From an uncultured Ruminococcus sp. (GTDB lineage: Bacteria > Bacillota > Clostridia > Oscillospirales > Acutalibacteraceae): a stretch of 21,521 nucleotides of DNA. The position numbers and the translations under genes were made by a program. The notes beneath the pieces were generated by a model that saw only the letters and a program-made list of their open reading frames with translations, was not told the origin of the DNA and did not search any database. The stretch spans positions 1 to 21,521 of the forward strand of contig CACYDE010000174.1 of the NCBI GenBank assembly GCA_902773045.1, written 5' to 3'. The first letter of the stretch is position 1; each line of letters opens with the position of its first letter. Positions 7,019 through 15,172 of the stretch are shown here, piece by piece.

Positions 7019-7885
7019 TCAAGCCTTTCCGACAGAACCGAAAAGTTCCATCTTCTCTTTAACGGTAGCCTTGATAGCCTCAAATCCGGGAGCAAGGAGC
7101 TTTCTCGGATCAAAGCCTTTACCCTGAAGGTCCTTGCCTTCTTCGATGTACTTTCTTGTAGCTTCCTGGAATGAAAGCTGGCATTCGGTGTTAACATTGA
7201 TCTTTGAAACACCGAGAGTGATAGCCTTCTTTATCATGTCGGCGGGGATACCTGTACCCCCGTGAAGAACGAGCGGCATCTCGCCTGTTTTAGCCTGGAT
7301 AGCGTCGAGAGTCTCAAAAGAAAGACCCTGCCAGTTTTCGGGGTACTTGCCGTGGATATTTCCGATACCTGCCGCAAGCATATCAACGCCGAGATCTGCG
7401 ATGATCTTACACTCTTCGGGATCTGCACACTCACCCATGCCAACAACACCGTCTTCCTCGCCGCCGATGGAACCAACTTCACACTCGATCGAAAGGCCGA
7501 GATTATGAGCAACGTTTACAAGTTCCTTTGACTTTGCAAGGTTCTCCTCGAACGGATAATGCGATCCGTCGAACATGATCGAAGTAAATCCTGCTTTAAC
7601 GCACTTGTAGCAGCCTTCGTATGTTCCGTGGTCAAGATGAAGAGCAACCGGAACGGTGATACCGAGAGACTCGTCCATAGCCTTTACCATAGCTGCAACA
7701 GTCTTGAAGCCTGTCATGTATTTTCCTGCGCCTTCGGAAACACCGAGAATAACAGGTGAATTTAATTCCTGAGCTGTCAGAAGGATAGCCTTCGTCCACT
7801 CCAGATTGTTGATATTGAACTGACCTACTGCATAGTGACCTGCTTTTGCTTTTACGAGCATTTCCTTAGCGTTTACTAATGCCAT
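7019..7885 (-). CDS. fba: Class II fructose-1,6-bisphosphate aldolase
   Basis: This zinc enzyme cleaves fructose-1,6-bisphosphate to dihydroxyacetone phosphate and glyceraldehyde-3-phosphate in glycolysis. The 288-aa sequence shows the class II pattern: HLDHG at 83-87 (metal and catalytic region), SIMFDGSHYPFEEN, ECEVGSIGGEEDGV, the metal-binding HGKYP near 178, HGGTGIP near 208, and the phosphate-binding KINVNTE. The length is normal for the bacterial short form. The ATG at 7885 has AGGAG ten bases upstream; a GTG three codons earlier is too close to that site. It has its own promoter (7939-7967) and terminator, so it is monocistronic. Confidence 0.97.
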   Translation of the reverse strand: MALVNAKEMLVKAKAGHYAVGQFNINNLEWTKAILLTAQELNSPVILGVSEGAGKYMTGFKTVAAMVKAMDESLGITVPVALHLDHGTYEGCYKCVKAGFTSIMFDGSHYPFEENLAKSKELVNVAHNLGLSIECEVGSIGGEEDGVVGMGECADPEECKIIADLGVDMLAAGIGNIHGKYPENWQGLSFETLDAIQAKTGEMPLVLHGGTGIPADMIKKAITLGVSKINVNTECQLSFQEATRKYIEEGKDLQGKGFDPRKLLAPGFEAIKATVKEKMELFGSVGKA

Positions 7886-7938
7886 TGTAATCACACTCCT
7901 GAAATTTTATATATAGGGGACTAACCCCTCTCGTTGTA

Positions 7939-7967
7939 ATTATACTATATTTTGGGATAAATATAAA
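7939..7967 (-). promoter_or_regulatory. Probable sigma-A promoter of fba
   Basis: TATAAT at 7944-7939 has TTTATA at 7967-7962 with a 17-base spacer on the minus strand. The -35 is weak and the -10 perfect. The leader contains a short AGGGG/CCCCT hairpin next to the ribosome binding site. Confidence 0.6.
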
Positions 7968-8047
7968 GCGATATTGCAAATTTTTTTAAAAAATTTAATT
8001 TTTTTTCAATTTCCTCGCTCCCGAAAAATAATTATAATAATGCAAAC

Positions 8048-8076
8048 TTGCGGCTTCGCCGTCAGATGTGTATAAT
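8048..8076 (+). promoter_or_regulatory. Probable promoter of the EFR1-family gene
   Basis: TTGCGG (8048-8053) and TATAAT (8071-8076) are separated by 17 bases, with TGTG directly before the -10 as in extended -10 promoters. It is divergent from the fba promoter about 100 bases away. Confidence 0.6.
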
Positions 8077-8131
8077 GATATTATATAACATTAATGTAAA
8101 AAGAAAATTTATTCTCGGAAGGTGTTTAAAT

Positions 8132-8881
8132 ATGATATTTTATTTCTCGGCAACCGGAAACTGTAAGCGTATCGCAGAGGATATCGCAGAATATCTGGGT
8201 GATCGGACTCTTCCCATGACCGAATTTTTGCGGTTCGAAAGCTACACTGCCGATATCTCCGACGAAAAAAGAATAGGCTTTATCATGCCGACCTATGCTT
8301 ACGGTCTGTCTTTGATCGCGGAAGAGTTTTTCAAAAAAATGAACTTTGCTTTTACAGATCGTCCTTACACATTTCTTGTCGCCGCATACGGAACATCCCC
8401 GGGGAATATCGCTTTTTTCACAAACAAATACCTTAAAAAAAGCGGAATGAAGCTTGACGCAAGATTCAGCGTAAAAACTCCCGACACATGGACTCCCGTT
8501 TTCGATCTTTCGGACATAGAAAAGGTCGAAAAAACAAACCGACGTTCCGTCCGTGAAGTAAAGCGTATTTCATCGCGGATCAAAAACTGTGAAAAGGTTC
8601 GCCGAATGAAAATGGAAACTCCGTTCTTCACCGCTTTCATTCACAAACCTCTCTACCGCATGCTGAACCACCCCGAAAAATTCACCGTTTCGGAAAGCTG
8701 TGTCGGCTGTGGGATATGCAAAAACAACTGCCCCGTCGGCGCTATAGAGATGAAAAACGGAAAGCCTCATTGGATCAAAACACAGTGCGCAATGTGTCTG
8801 GGGTGTCTTCACAGATGTCCGAAATTTGCGGTAAGTCTCGGAAAAAACACATCGAAGCACGGTCAATATCTGAGAAAATAA
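8132..8881 (+). CDS. EFR1-family flavodoxin/2[4Fe-4S] ferredoxin fusion protein
   Basis: This 249-aa protein joins an N-terminal flavodoxin-like domain (FYFSATGNCKRIAEDIA at 3-19, the phosphate loop of FMN-binding proteins) to a C-terminal bacterial ferredoxin domain. The latter has two four-Cys cluster motifs: C190, C193, C196, C200 and C219, C222, C225, C229, each ending in Cys-Pro. This is the arrangement of the EFR1 family common in anaerobic Clostridia. It is expected to shuttle electrons in the cytoplasm, but the partner is unknown. ATG 8132 was chosen because GGAAGG lies about nine bases upstream; the frame opens earlier at 8048 within the promoter. The neighbours give no functional clue. 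Confidence 0.9.
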   Translation: MIFYFSATGNCKRIAEDIAEYLGDRTLPMTEFLRFESYTADISDEKRIGFIMPTYAYGLSLIAEEFFKKMNFAFTDRPYTFLVAAYGTSPGNIAFFTNKYLKKSGMKLDARFSVKTPDTWTPVFDLSDIEKVEKTNRRSVREVKRISSRIKNCEKVRRMKMETPFFTAFIHKPLYRMLNHPEKFTVSESCVGCGICKNNCPVGAIEMKNGKPHWIKTQCAMCLGCLHRCPKFAVSLGKNTSKHGQYLRK

Positions 8882-8982
8882 AAAATTTTTTAAAATGATA
8901 CGGAAAACTTTTTCAAAAAAATTTTTCTCCGCATAGATCCCGAGCATGTCTTTTATCCTCAAAAAAGCGCATATTTACCGAC

Positions 8983-9017
8983 TTTTTCGGCTATCACGAA
9001 TCCGAAAAAATTTTTTT
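8983..9017 (+). terminator. Probable terminator after the EFR1-family gene
   Basis: TTTTTCGG (8983-8990) pairs with CCGAAAAA (9002-9009) and is followed by a run of seven T at 9011-9017. It lies about 100 bases past the stop codon and just before the tRNA promoter. Confidence 0.55.
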
Positions 9018-9027
9018 AAAAAAACTC

Positions 9028-9056
9028 TTGACAAACGCTCCCCTTTGAGATATAAT
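9028..9056 (+). promoter_or_regulatory. Consensus promoter of the tRNA pair
   Basis: TTGACA (9028-9033) and TATAAT (9051-9056) are perfect consensus hexamers with a 17-base spacer, as expected for strongly expressed stable RNA. The start should be near 9063, about 40 bases before tRNA-Met. Confidence 0.93.
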
Positions 9057-9104
9057 ATTACTTGTTCACTGAGTGAAACGCAACTGAATGAAACACCAAA
9101 GTAT

Positions 9105-9178
9105 GGCGATATAGCTTAGTTGGCTAGAGCGTTCGGTTCATACCCGAAAGGTCGGCGGTTCGAGTCCACCTATCGCTA
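9105..9178 (+). tRNA. tRNA-Met (anticodon CAU), elongator type
   Basis: The cloverleaf reads as follows: acceptor GGCGATA pairs with TATCGCT (G1-U72, then six Watson-Crick pairs), D arm GCTT/GAGC, anticodon arm TTCGG/CCGAA with loop TTCATAC, and T arm GGCGG/CCACC with loop TTCGAGT. The paired position 1-72 argues against the initiator, which has an unpaired 1-72. CCA is not encoded. The third T-stem pair is C-A (9156 and 9168), unusual for a functional tRNA. It is co-transcribed with tRNA-Glu. Confidence 0.93.
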
Positions 9179-9186
9179 CTTCGAAC

Positions 9187-9258
9187 GGCCCGGTGGTCAA
9201 GCGGTTAAGACACCGCCCTTTCACGGCGGTAACACGAGTTCGATTCTCGTCCGGGTCA
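9187..9258 (+). tRNA. tRNA-Glu (anticodon UUC)
   Basis: Acceptor GGCCCGG pairs with CCGGGTC, and the anticodon stem CCGCC/GGCGG carries the loop CTTTCAC with TTC at the anticodon. The T arm ACGAG/CTCGT has the loop TTCGATT. CCA is not encoded. It follows tRNA-Met after eight bases and precedes a terminator. Confidence 0.96.
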
Positions 9259-9263
9259 CTTTT

Positions 9264-9293
9264 AAAAGCACGCTTTCAAGGCGTGCTTTTTTG
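9264..9293 (+). terminator. Intrinsic terminator of the tRNA operon
   Basis: AAAAGCACGC (9264-9273) pairs with GCGTGCTTTT (9281-9290), with a seven-base loop and a continuing T run. It starts six bases after tRNA-Glu. Confidence 0.92.
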
Positions 9294-9343
9294 TTTTATT
9301 TGTTTTAACTTAAAGATTTGTTTTTTTACGTCTTTTAAGAAGC

Positions 9344-9372
9344 TTGCAATTTATTTATCAATATGCTATTAT
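9344..9372 (+). promoter_or_regulatory. Probable promoter of the metF-metH operon
   Basis: TTGCAA (9344-9349) and TATTAT (9367-9372) have a 17-base spacer. The implied leader is only about 50 nt, too short for a SAM or cobalamin riboswitch, and neither is seen. Confidence 0.6.
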
Positions 9373-9430
9373 ATTTAAAACATATCGGAAAAGTATATTT
9401 TAAATATTGTGAAGAACGGAGAGAAATGAA

Positions 9431-10294
9431 ATGAGGATCGTTGATTTAATAAAAGGAGAGAAACCTATACTCTCAATGGAGGTTTTCCCCCCGAAAACAA
9501 GCGATAAATTTGAAAGTATAAAACACGCAACAGAAGAGATAGCTTCTCTCAAACCCGACTTTATGAGCGTGACCTATGGCGCAGGCGGAGGAACTTCTGA
9601 TTTCACCGCCGATATTGCCGAAAACATTCAAAAGAATTACGGCGTTCCCGCACTGGCTCACCTCACATGTCTTTCATCGGATAAGGAAAAAATCGAATCG
9701 GTCGTTGAAAATCTGAAAGCCAAGGGTATCAATAATATCCTTGCGCTCAGAGGTGACGTTCCCGACGGATTCGACCGTTCCTTATGTCATTATCGCTATG
9801 CAAGCGAGCTGATAGACGATATAAAATCCCACGGCGATTTTTGCATCGGAGGAGCATGCTATCCCGAAACTCACCCCGAAAGCGAAAATTCCTATGAAGA
9901 CATAAAAAACCTGAAACTTAAGGTTGAAAAGGGCTGCGAATTTTTAACAACACAGATGTTTTTCGACAACAATATACTTTATAATTTTCTCTACAGAATA
10001 CGTGAAGCAGGGATAAACGTTCCTGTTGTCGCAGGGATCATGCCTGTAACAAATGCCGCTCAGATAAAGCGTATAATGTCCATATCCCAGGCTGCTCTCC
10101 CCCAAAGGTTCATTCGTATCGTTGACCGCTACGGAACAAAACCCGAGGCAATGAAGCAGGCAGGAATAATTTACGCTACGGAACAGGTCATTGACCTCTA
10201 TGCAAACGGGATAAACGCGGTTCATATTTACACGATGAACAAACCGGAGGTCGCCTCCGCGATCATGAGTAATCTCTCAAATATTATAAGATAA
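9431..10294 (+). CDS. metF: Methylenetetrahydrofolate reductase
   Basis: MetF is a flavoenzyme that reduces 5,10-methylene-THF to 5-methyl-THF, the methyl donor for MetH. The 287-aa TIM-barrel protein shows SMEVFPPKT with the catalytic Glu at 17, SVTYGAGG, LALRGDVP, GGACYPETHPES and TTQMFFDN, all typical of the family. The length fits bacterial MetF. ATG 9431 has GGAGAG seven bases upstream. The next gene begins 14 bases after the stop, and metH follows, so these three genes form one methionine operon. The electron donor (NADH or ferredoxin) cannot be told from sequence. Confidence 0.96.
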   Translation: MRIVDLIKGEKPILSMEVFPPKTSDKFESIKHATEEIASLKPDFMSVTYGAGGGTSDFTADIAENIQKNYGVPALAHLTCLSSDKEKIESVVENLKAKGINNILALRGDVPDGFDRSLCHYRYASELIDDIKSHGDFCIGGACYPETHPESENSYEDIKNLKLKVEKGCEFLTTQMFFDNNILYNFLYRIREAGINVPVVAGIMPVTNAAQIKRIMSISQAALPQRFIRIVDRYGTKPEAMKQAGIIYATEQVIDLYANGINAVHIYTMNKPEVASAIMSNLSNIIR

Positions 10295-10308
10295 AACGGG
10301 TTGATGGT

Positions 10309-10983
10309 ATGTCGGATTTTACGGTAGAATTGAAAATAGCCGAAAAAGGCGAAGTCAGGACGGTCAGAGAGGAAGCCGTGCGCTACCTGGGCTACGGAAA
10401 AAGATCGCTTGATGAGTTCACCGAAAAAATGACAGCAGACTGTGAAAAGGAGCTTCTCGAAGCCGTGAACGCTCGCTGCTGCTACGCGAGAACGAAAATC
10501 GAATTTCCGAGGAATAACGTCGTTGACATCGGATTCGGAGAGATCGAAAGTCATGATCTCTTCACCCATCTTCAAGGCTGTTACGGAGCGATCCTTTTCG
10601 CCGCCACTATCGGGATAGGCGTTGATCGGCTTATCGCGAAGTACAGCCGGATCTTCCCGGCAAAAAGCGTTATCATTGACGCTCTCGCCTCGTCCGCTAT
10701 CGAGTATTGGTGTGACAAAGCCGAGACTGAAATAACGAAAAACATCGAAAAGCATTGTTCAAGATTCAGCGCAGGCTACGGAGATTTTCCGCTGAGCTTC
10801 CAGAAGGATTTCGTGAACTGCCTTGATATGACAAGAAAACTCGGAGTCACTCTTTCGGACTCGCTTCTGATGACTCCCACAAAATCCGTGACGGCTGTGA
10901 TCGGTCTCGGCGCGGAATCGAGAACATGTGACAATAAATGTATGCGCTGCACAAATAAACATTGTATTTACAGAAGTACGTAA
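10309..10983 (+). CDS. Standalone reactivation domain of B12-dependent methionine synthase
   Basis: This 224-aa protein corresponds to the AdoMet-binding activation domain (PF02965) that is fused to the C terminus of E. coli MetH. The signature RFSAGYGDFPL at 152-162 (RxxxGYxxxP type) contacts AdoMet. Separate versions next to a short metH are known, for example in Thermotoga maritima. It should reductively methylate inactive cob(II)alamin on MetH using AdoMet. The C terminus carries four clustered cysteines, C207, C211, C214 and C219, that the fused E. coli domain does not have as I recall it; these could bind a metal or an Fe-S cluster. ATG 10309 is 14 bases after metF, with a weak Shine-Dalgarno (GGTT region). 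Confidence 0.9.
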   Translation: MSDFTVELKIAEKGEVRTVREEAVRYLGYGKRSLDEFTEKMTADCEKELLEAVNARCCYARTKIEFPRNNVVDIGFGEIESHDLFTHLQGCYGAILFAATIGIGVDRLIAKYSRIFPAKSVIIDALASSAIEYWCDKAETEITKNIEKHCSRFSAGYGDFPLSFQKDFVNCLDMTRKLGVTLSDSLLMTPTKSVTAVIGLGAESRTCDNKCMRCTNKHCIYRST

Positions 10984-11064
10984 AGAATAATACTTATTCT
11001 TCTGCCGCTCGCCGCAGAAATTATTACCGTGATCGTGTCGGCGGAAAAGGAGCAATATCAGATT

Positions 11065-13455
11065 ATGAATATACTTGAAAAGATAAAGACTTCAATAACA
11101 TATTTTGACGGCGGAATGGGAACTATGCTCCAGGAAAGAGGACTTGCTCCGGGAGAGCTTCCCGAGCTTTGGAACATTACTCATCCCGACGTTATTATTG
11201 ATATACATAAAGCATATCTCGAAAGCGGCTGCAATATTATTACCGCAAATACATTCGGCGCAAACCGCCTGAAATTCGATAATCTTGAAGAGATAATCTC
11301 CTGCGCTGTAAAAAACGCAAAAGCGGCGACAAGTGAATTTGACGGTGACAGATATGTTGCGTATGACATCGGTTCTCTCGGAAAAATGCTGAAACCGCTT
11401 GGCGATCTCGAATTCGAGGACGCCGTTTCACTATTTGCGGACGGAATAAAGATCGCCGAAAAAAGCGGAGCCGATCTTATCCTCATTGAAACGATGAACG
11501 ATTCTTATGAAACGAAAGCGGCTGTTCTTGCCGCCAAAGAAAATTCCGATCTTCCGATCTTTGTCACCTGCGTATATGACGAAAACGCAAAGCTCATGAC
11601 CGGCGCCGACCCTGCGGCGATGGCAGCTATGCTGGAAGGTCTCGGAGTCGACGCACTGGGAATGAACTGTTCACTCGGACCCGAGCAGATGATAAAGATC
11701 GTTCCAAAACTCGTTTCGGAAACAAGTATCCCTGTTATCGTAAATCCCAACGCAGGGCTTCCGAAAAGCGTTAACGGGAAAACCGTATACGACGTAGACG
11801 CAGAAGCATTTTCGGATTATATGGTCGATATCGTGAAAGCCGGAGCCACCATAATCGGCGGCTGCTGCGGAACTACTCCCGAGTTTATAAGAAAAACTGT
11901 TGAGAAAACGAAGGATCTGCCGTTTAAACTCCCCGAAAAGAAAAACAACACAGTCGTTTCATCTTATACTCACGCCGTCAAGGTCGGAAGCGTTCCAATT
12001 CTCATAGGCGAAAGAATAAACCCGACAGGTAAATCCAAATTCAAAGCCGCGCTCAGAGAAAACAATCTTGACTACATTCTCAACGAAGGTATCAACCAAC
12101 AAGACGCAGGAGCCGATATTCTTGACGTCAATGTCGGACTCCCCGAAATCGACGAAGTAAAAATGATGGTCAGCGTTGTGACGGAACTCCAGGCGGTCAG
12201 CGATCTTCCCCTGCAGCTTGACACGGTCGATCCCACGGCGATGGAAAAGTCGATGAGAATCTACAACGGAAAGCCGCTCGTAAATTCAGTGAACGGAAAA
12301 CCGGAAAGCATGAAAGCGATCTTCCCTCTCGTAAAAAAATACGGAGGAGTCGTAATAGCGCTCACCATCGGAACGGCAGGGATACCGGAAACTGCCGAAG
12401 GAAGATATGAGATAGCAAAAAACATTATTGACGAAGCCGAAAAATACGGTATCGACAGATGCAACATAATCGTCGATCCGTTGGCTATGACGATATCCTC
12501 GGACATCCGAAGCGCAAACGTAACGCTTGAAAGTATAAGACTCATCGAACAGCGTCTCGGAGTTCACACAAGTCTCGGAGTTTCAAATATCTCTTTCGGA
12601 CTTCCGAACAGAGATTTTGTTACATCAACTTTTTTTGCGATAGCTATGCAGAACGGACTTGACTGTGCGATAATGAATCCGTTCTCTTTCGAAATGATGA
12701 AAATTTATCACTGCTACAAAGCTTTGAGAGGCATGGACGAAAACTGCGGAGAGTATATTGCTTACGCCTCAAACATTACCGCGTCAAACACATCGACGGT
12801 CACGGAAAGTAAAAAATCTGCTTCCGAAGACTCCTCCGATCCGCTTATGCACGCAATAATAAAAGGTCTCAAAGAAAAAGCAGGATCCGTTGCGGCTCGG
12901 CTTGTGAAGGAAAACGATCCGCTTAAAGTCGTCAATGAACAAATAATCCCCGCTCTCGACACGGTCGGAAAAGGATTCGAAGAGAAAACTGTTTTTCTCC
13001 CCCAGCTTCTCATGAGCGCAGATGCAGCCAAAGAAGCGTTCGAAGCGGTCAAAGCTGCTCTCACGGGAACAGATCAGCCGAGCAAGGGTACGATAATTCT
13101 TGCTACCGTGAAAGGCGATATCCACGACATAGGGAAAAATATCGTCAAGGTTCTTCTCAGCAACTACGGATTTGACGTTATTGATCTCGGAAAAGACGTT
13201 CCCCCGGAAACGATCAGAGACTGCGCGGTTGAAAACGATATAAAGCTTGTGGGACTGAGCGCGCTTATGACGACTACCGTTCCTTCGATGGAGGAAACAA
13301 TAAAGCTTCTCAGAGAAAGCGGTATGGGCACCAAGGTCGTAGTCGGAGGCGCAGTTTTGACGCAGGAATATGCCGACATGATCGGCGCGGATCATTACGC
13401 GAAAGACGCGATGGAAACTGTCAGATATGCGGAATCTATTTTCGAAGAAAAATAA
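11065..13455 (+). CDS. metH: Cobalamin-dependent methionine synthase, short form
   Basis: MetH moves the methyl group of 5-methyl-THF to homocysteine through cobalamin. The 796-aa protein has a homocysteine domain (1-290; zinc ligands C202, C267 and C268 in NCS and GGCCGT), a pterin-binding domain (about 308-570; IGERINPTGKSKF), a four-helix B12 cap (about 590-668) and the cobalamin Rossmann domain (about 674-796; GDIHDIG with axial His687, and GGAVLT). It stops there; the activation domain is the separate gene upstream. ATG 11065 is preferred because GGAG lies 12 bases upstream and MetH proteins begin near this point; a GTG at 11035 and an earlier GTG at 11029 are alternatives. A strong terminator follows. 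Confidence 0.97.
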   Translation: MNILEKIKTSITYFDGGMGTMLQERGLAPGELPELWNITHPDVIIDIHKAYLESGCNIITANTFGANRLKFDNLEEIISCAVKNAKAATSEFDGDRYVAYDIGSLGKMLKPLGDLEFEDAVSLFADGIKIAEKSGADLILIETMNDSYETKAAVLAAKENSDLPIFVTCVYDENAKLMTGADPAAMAAMLEGLGVDALGMNCSLGPEQMIKIVPKLVSETSIPVIVNPNAGLPKSVNGKTVYDVDAEAFSDYMVDIVKAGATIIGGCCGTTPEFIRKTVEKTKDLPFKLPEKKNNTVVSSYTHAVKVGSVPILIGERINPTGKSKFKAALRENNLDYILNEGINQQDAGADILDVNVGLPEIDEVKMMVSVVTELQAVSDLPLQLDTVDPTAMEKSMRIYNGKPLVNSVNGKPESMKAIFPLVKKYGGVVIALTIGTAGIPETAEGRYEIAKNIIDEAEKYGIDRCNIIVDPLAMTISSDIRSANVTLESIRLIEQRLGVHTSLGVSNISFGLPNRDFVTSTFFAIAMQNGLDCAIMNPFSFEMMKIYHCYKALRGMDENCGEYIAYASNITASNTSTVTESKKSASEDSSDPLMHAIIKGLKEKAGSVAARLVKENDPLKVVNEQIIPALDTVGKGFEEKTVFLPQLLMSADAAKEAFEAVKAALTGTDQPSKGTIILATVKGDIHDIGKNIVKVLLSNYGFDVIDLGKDVPPETIRDCAVENDIKLVGLSALMTTTVPSMEETIKLLRESGMGTKVVVGGAVLTQEYADMIGADHYAKDAMETVRYAESIFEEK

Positions 13456-13502
13456 TTTTCTTTGAAATTTTAAAATATTATTCTCATTTAAATATAATTC
13501 TG

Positions 13503-13536
13503 ACCCCGTATTCTTATCGGATACGGGGTTTTGCTT
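13503..13536 (+). terminator. Intrinsic terminator of the met operon
   Basis: ACCCCGTAT (13503-13511) pairs perfectly with ATACGGGGT (13521-13529), followed by TTTGCTTTC. It lies about 50 bases past metH. Confidence 0.92.
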
Positions 13537-13613
13537 TCACAAAAAAATGAGTGTAGATAAAAGACACAAAAAGCCAAAATGATATTTGTATAATTTTTTT
13601 TACATCGTTGGTA

Positions 13614-13641
13614 TTGAATTATCACCTTATACTGTTATAAT
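13614..13641 (+). promoter_or_regulatory. Probable promoter of the DUF5677-like gene
   Basis: TTGAAT (13614-13619) and TATAAT (13636-13641) have a 16-base spacer. The -10 is only 20 bases before the start codon, so the leader would be about 13 nt, just long enough for the GGGGGTGAG ribosome binding site. Confidence 0.65.
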
Positions 13642-13660
13642 TATAGTTGGGGGTGAGAGA

Positions 13661-14500
13661 ATGGATTTTTCTCCTTTGGAACTTGAAAAGGGTGCAGAAC
13701 GCTGGAATTACAGCAAAGCGGTTTTAATTGTCGGACAATGTGAAGAGCTTGCTCTGAAAAGCGATCTTCCGGGTATCCCCGATACTTTCACAAAAATTGC
13801 GGGCGAATCTTACTCAAAAGCGATAATTACCACAAAAGAAATTCTGACTCTTCTCTATCACGGCTATCCCGAAGGAGCAATGGCTCTCAGCCGTATCCTC
13901 TACGAATCAATGGTAGTGATGAGATTTCTTTATGAACATCGTGAAGATAAGGAACTTCTTCAGCGCTATATCGATGATTACACCGTGAAGGTTTCGAGAG
14001 ACAGGATAAAATACTGCAACTACCTTCTTGAATATTCTCAGAGCGAAGACGAAAAAAACGAGGCTCAGAGACTTAAAATCGAAGCCAGAAAGGAACACAA
14101 CAAACTCAAGGAAAAATATTCACAGTTTCTCTCTTACAACAAGCAGGGGAATTATCTTCACGACTACTGGTGGGTCGGAAACGTCACCCAAAGCCGCAGC
14201 TTCGGAGCTATCCAGAATGAAGTCACTCTTGAAAATCTTAAAATACTCTATGTTCTTTCATGCTACAGAGCGCATTCGGGAGTCGTCGGAAACAACGTCC
14301 GCTTCGGAACAATGTTCGACGAAACAAGCCTCTCAACGAAAGGAAGTCTTGATGGATTTCAGATTCCACTTTGCTTTTCGCTTGTCTGCTTCGGGATTCT
14401 GACGGAAACAACGTTCAAAACGGTTTCGGTTGAATGTGACGACATTATCCATGAAATAGAAAAAATAATTGCTCCGTTCGAGAATTGTTTATACAGATAA
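13661..14500 (+). CDS. DUF5677-like protein of unknown function
   Basis: The 279-aa protein is soluble and largely helical. The segment YHGYPEGAMALSRILYESM, followed by a region rich in Lys/Glu (about residues 108-155) and a later HSGVVGNN, resembles DUF5677, whose members share an Arg-x-x-x-Glu motif in a helical core and whose role is unknown. That assignment is from memory of the pattern and is moderate. ATG 13661 has GGGGGTGAG upstream; the frame opens earlier (13586) only across the promoter. After the TAA the same frame stays open for 28 further codons, see findings. It is probably monocistronic. Confidence 0.82.
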   Translation: MDFSPLELEKGAERWNYSKAVLIVGQCEELALKSDLPGIPDTFTKIAGESYSKAIITTKEILTLLYHGYPEGAMALSRILYESMVVMRFLYEHREDKELLQRYIDDYTVKVSRDRIKYCNYLLEYSQSEDEKNEAQRLKIEARKEHNKLKEKYSQFLSYNKQGNYLHDYWWVGNVTQSRSFGAIQNEVTLENLKILYVLSCYRAHSGVVGNNVRFGTMFDETSLSTKGSLDGFQIPLCFSLVCFGILTETTFKTVSVECDDIIHEIEKIIAPFENCLYR

Positions 14501-14550
14501 TTTTATAACAGGCCATTCGATGAATTTATTGATACTGCGTTGAACAATTA

Positions 14551-14574
14551 CGGTCAAAAACAAAAGTATGACCG
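14551..14574 (+). terminator. Hairpin after the DUF5677-like gene
   Basis: CGGTCA (14551-14556) pairs with TGACCG (14569-14574) around a 12-base A-rich loop, followed by CACTTTG. The U tract is poor, so it is at best a weak terminator. Confidence 0.3.
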
Positions 14575-14644
14575 CACTTTGAGTTGAATATCGGGAAAAT
14601 TTTTACAATGTTAGAAAATTAGTATAAAATATGTTAGATTACAC

Positions 14645-14672
14645 TTGAATTTTTGCAAAATATTGATATAAT
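14645..14672 (+). promoter_or_regulatory. Probable promoter of the small membrane protein gene
   Basis: TTGAAT (14645-14650) and TATAAT (14667-14672) are separated by 16 bases; CTTGAA one base earlier gives 17. The start codon is about 38 bases downstream of the -10. Confidence 0.6.
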
Positions 14673-14710
14673 ATAAGTATAAGGTTTTTTATCTGAGAGG
14701 GGCAATAGAT

Positions 14711-15079
14711 ATGAACAAGTATATCAGAAAATTAGGTTTCCGCAGTTCCGACGAGATGGAAATGAAAGTTACTATCCAGGCAATAAGATACTCATGGATT
14801 TATATGATGTCTTTCCTCGCTATCTGGGCAGTTCTTAAAGCTATCGATGGCAACGGCGAGATCCCCATGGTTCAGATCAGTCTTATTCTTACTGCCGAGC
14901 TTTTGTACTTTACACTGCAGTGGTGGTTCACGAAAAAAGCTATTCGTGACAATCAAGAAGCTCACTCCAACAGCAAGCGTTTGACGTCTAAGGGTAAAGG
15001 TAAAAACTCTTATGAGTATGTTTACGAAGATGAAGACGGAAACCAGTACGTTTACGAAGAGGTTGAGGTTGAAGAATAA
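14711..15079 (+). CDS. Small two-TM protein of unknown function
   Basis: The 122-aa protein has a charged N terminus and two hydrophobic segments, about residues 28-45 (WIYMMSFLAIWAVLKAI) and 55-73 (ISLILTAELLYFTLQWWF). A basic stretch (SKRLTSKGKGK) precedes an acidic tyrosine-rich tail with two near-repeats, EYVYEDEDG and QYVYEEVEVEE. Both ends are predicted cytoplasmic by the positive-inside rule. ATG 14711 has GAGAGGGGC upstream. It may belong to one of the small DUF membrane families of Clostridia (DUF6773-like); I cannot confirm this. It is monocistronic, with its own promoter and a strong terminator. Confidence 0.85.
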   Translation: MNKYIRKLGFRSSDEMEMKVTIQAIRYSWIYMMSFLAIWAVLKAIDGNGEIPMVQISLILTAELLYFTLQWWFTKKAIRDNQEAHSNSKRLTSKGKGKNSYEYVYEDEDGNQYVYEEVEVEE

Positions 15080-15124
15080 TCTGAGCTTAAGGAATTCACG
15101 GTCAAGTTTTAAACCCGAAAGCAA

Positions 15125-15156
15125 ACGGCAGCACGGAAATGTGCTGCCGTTTTTCT
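15125..15156 (+). terminator. Intrinsic terminator, possibly bidirectional
   Basis: ACGGCAGCAC (15125-15134) pairs perfectly with GTGCTGCCGT (15141-15150), followed on the plus strand by TTTTCTT. On the minus strand the stem is followed by TTGCTTT, and it lies 22 bases past the stop of the convergent gene at 15173, so it could serve both. Confidence 0.9.
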
Positions 15157-15172
15157 TGACTCATATTTTTGT

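Noticed and set aside
9300..9430. Possible SAM or cobalamin riboswitch before metF
   Set aside because: The leader is only about 50 nt after the likely start site and has none of the conserved boxes.
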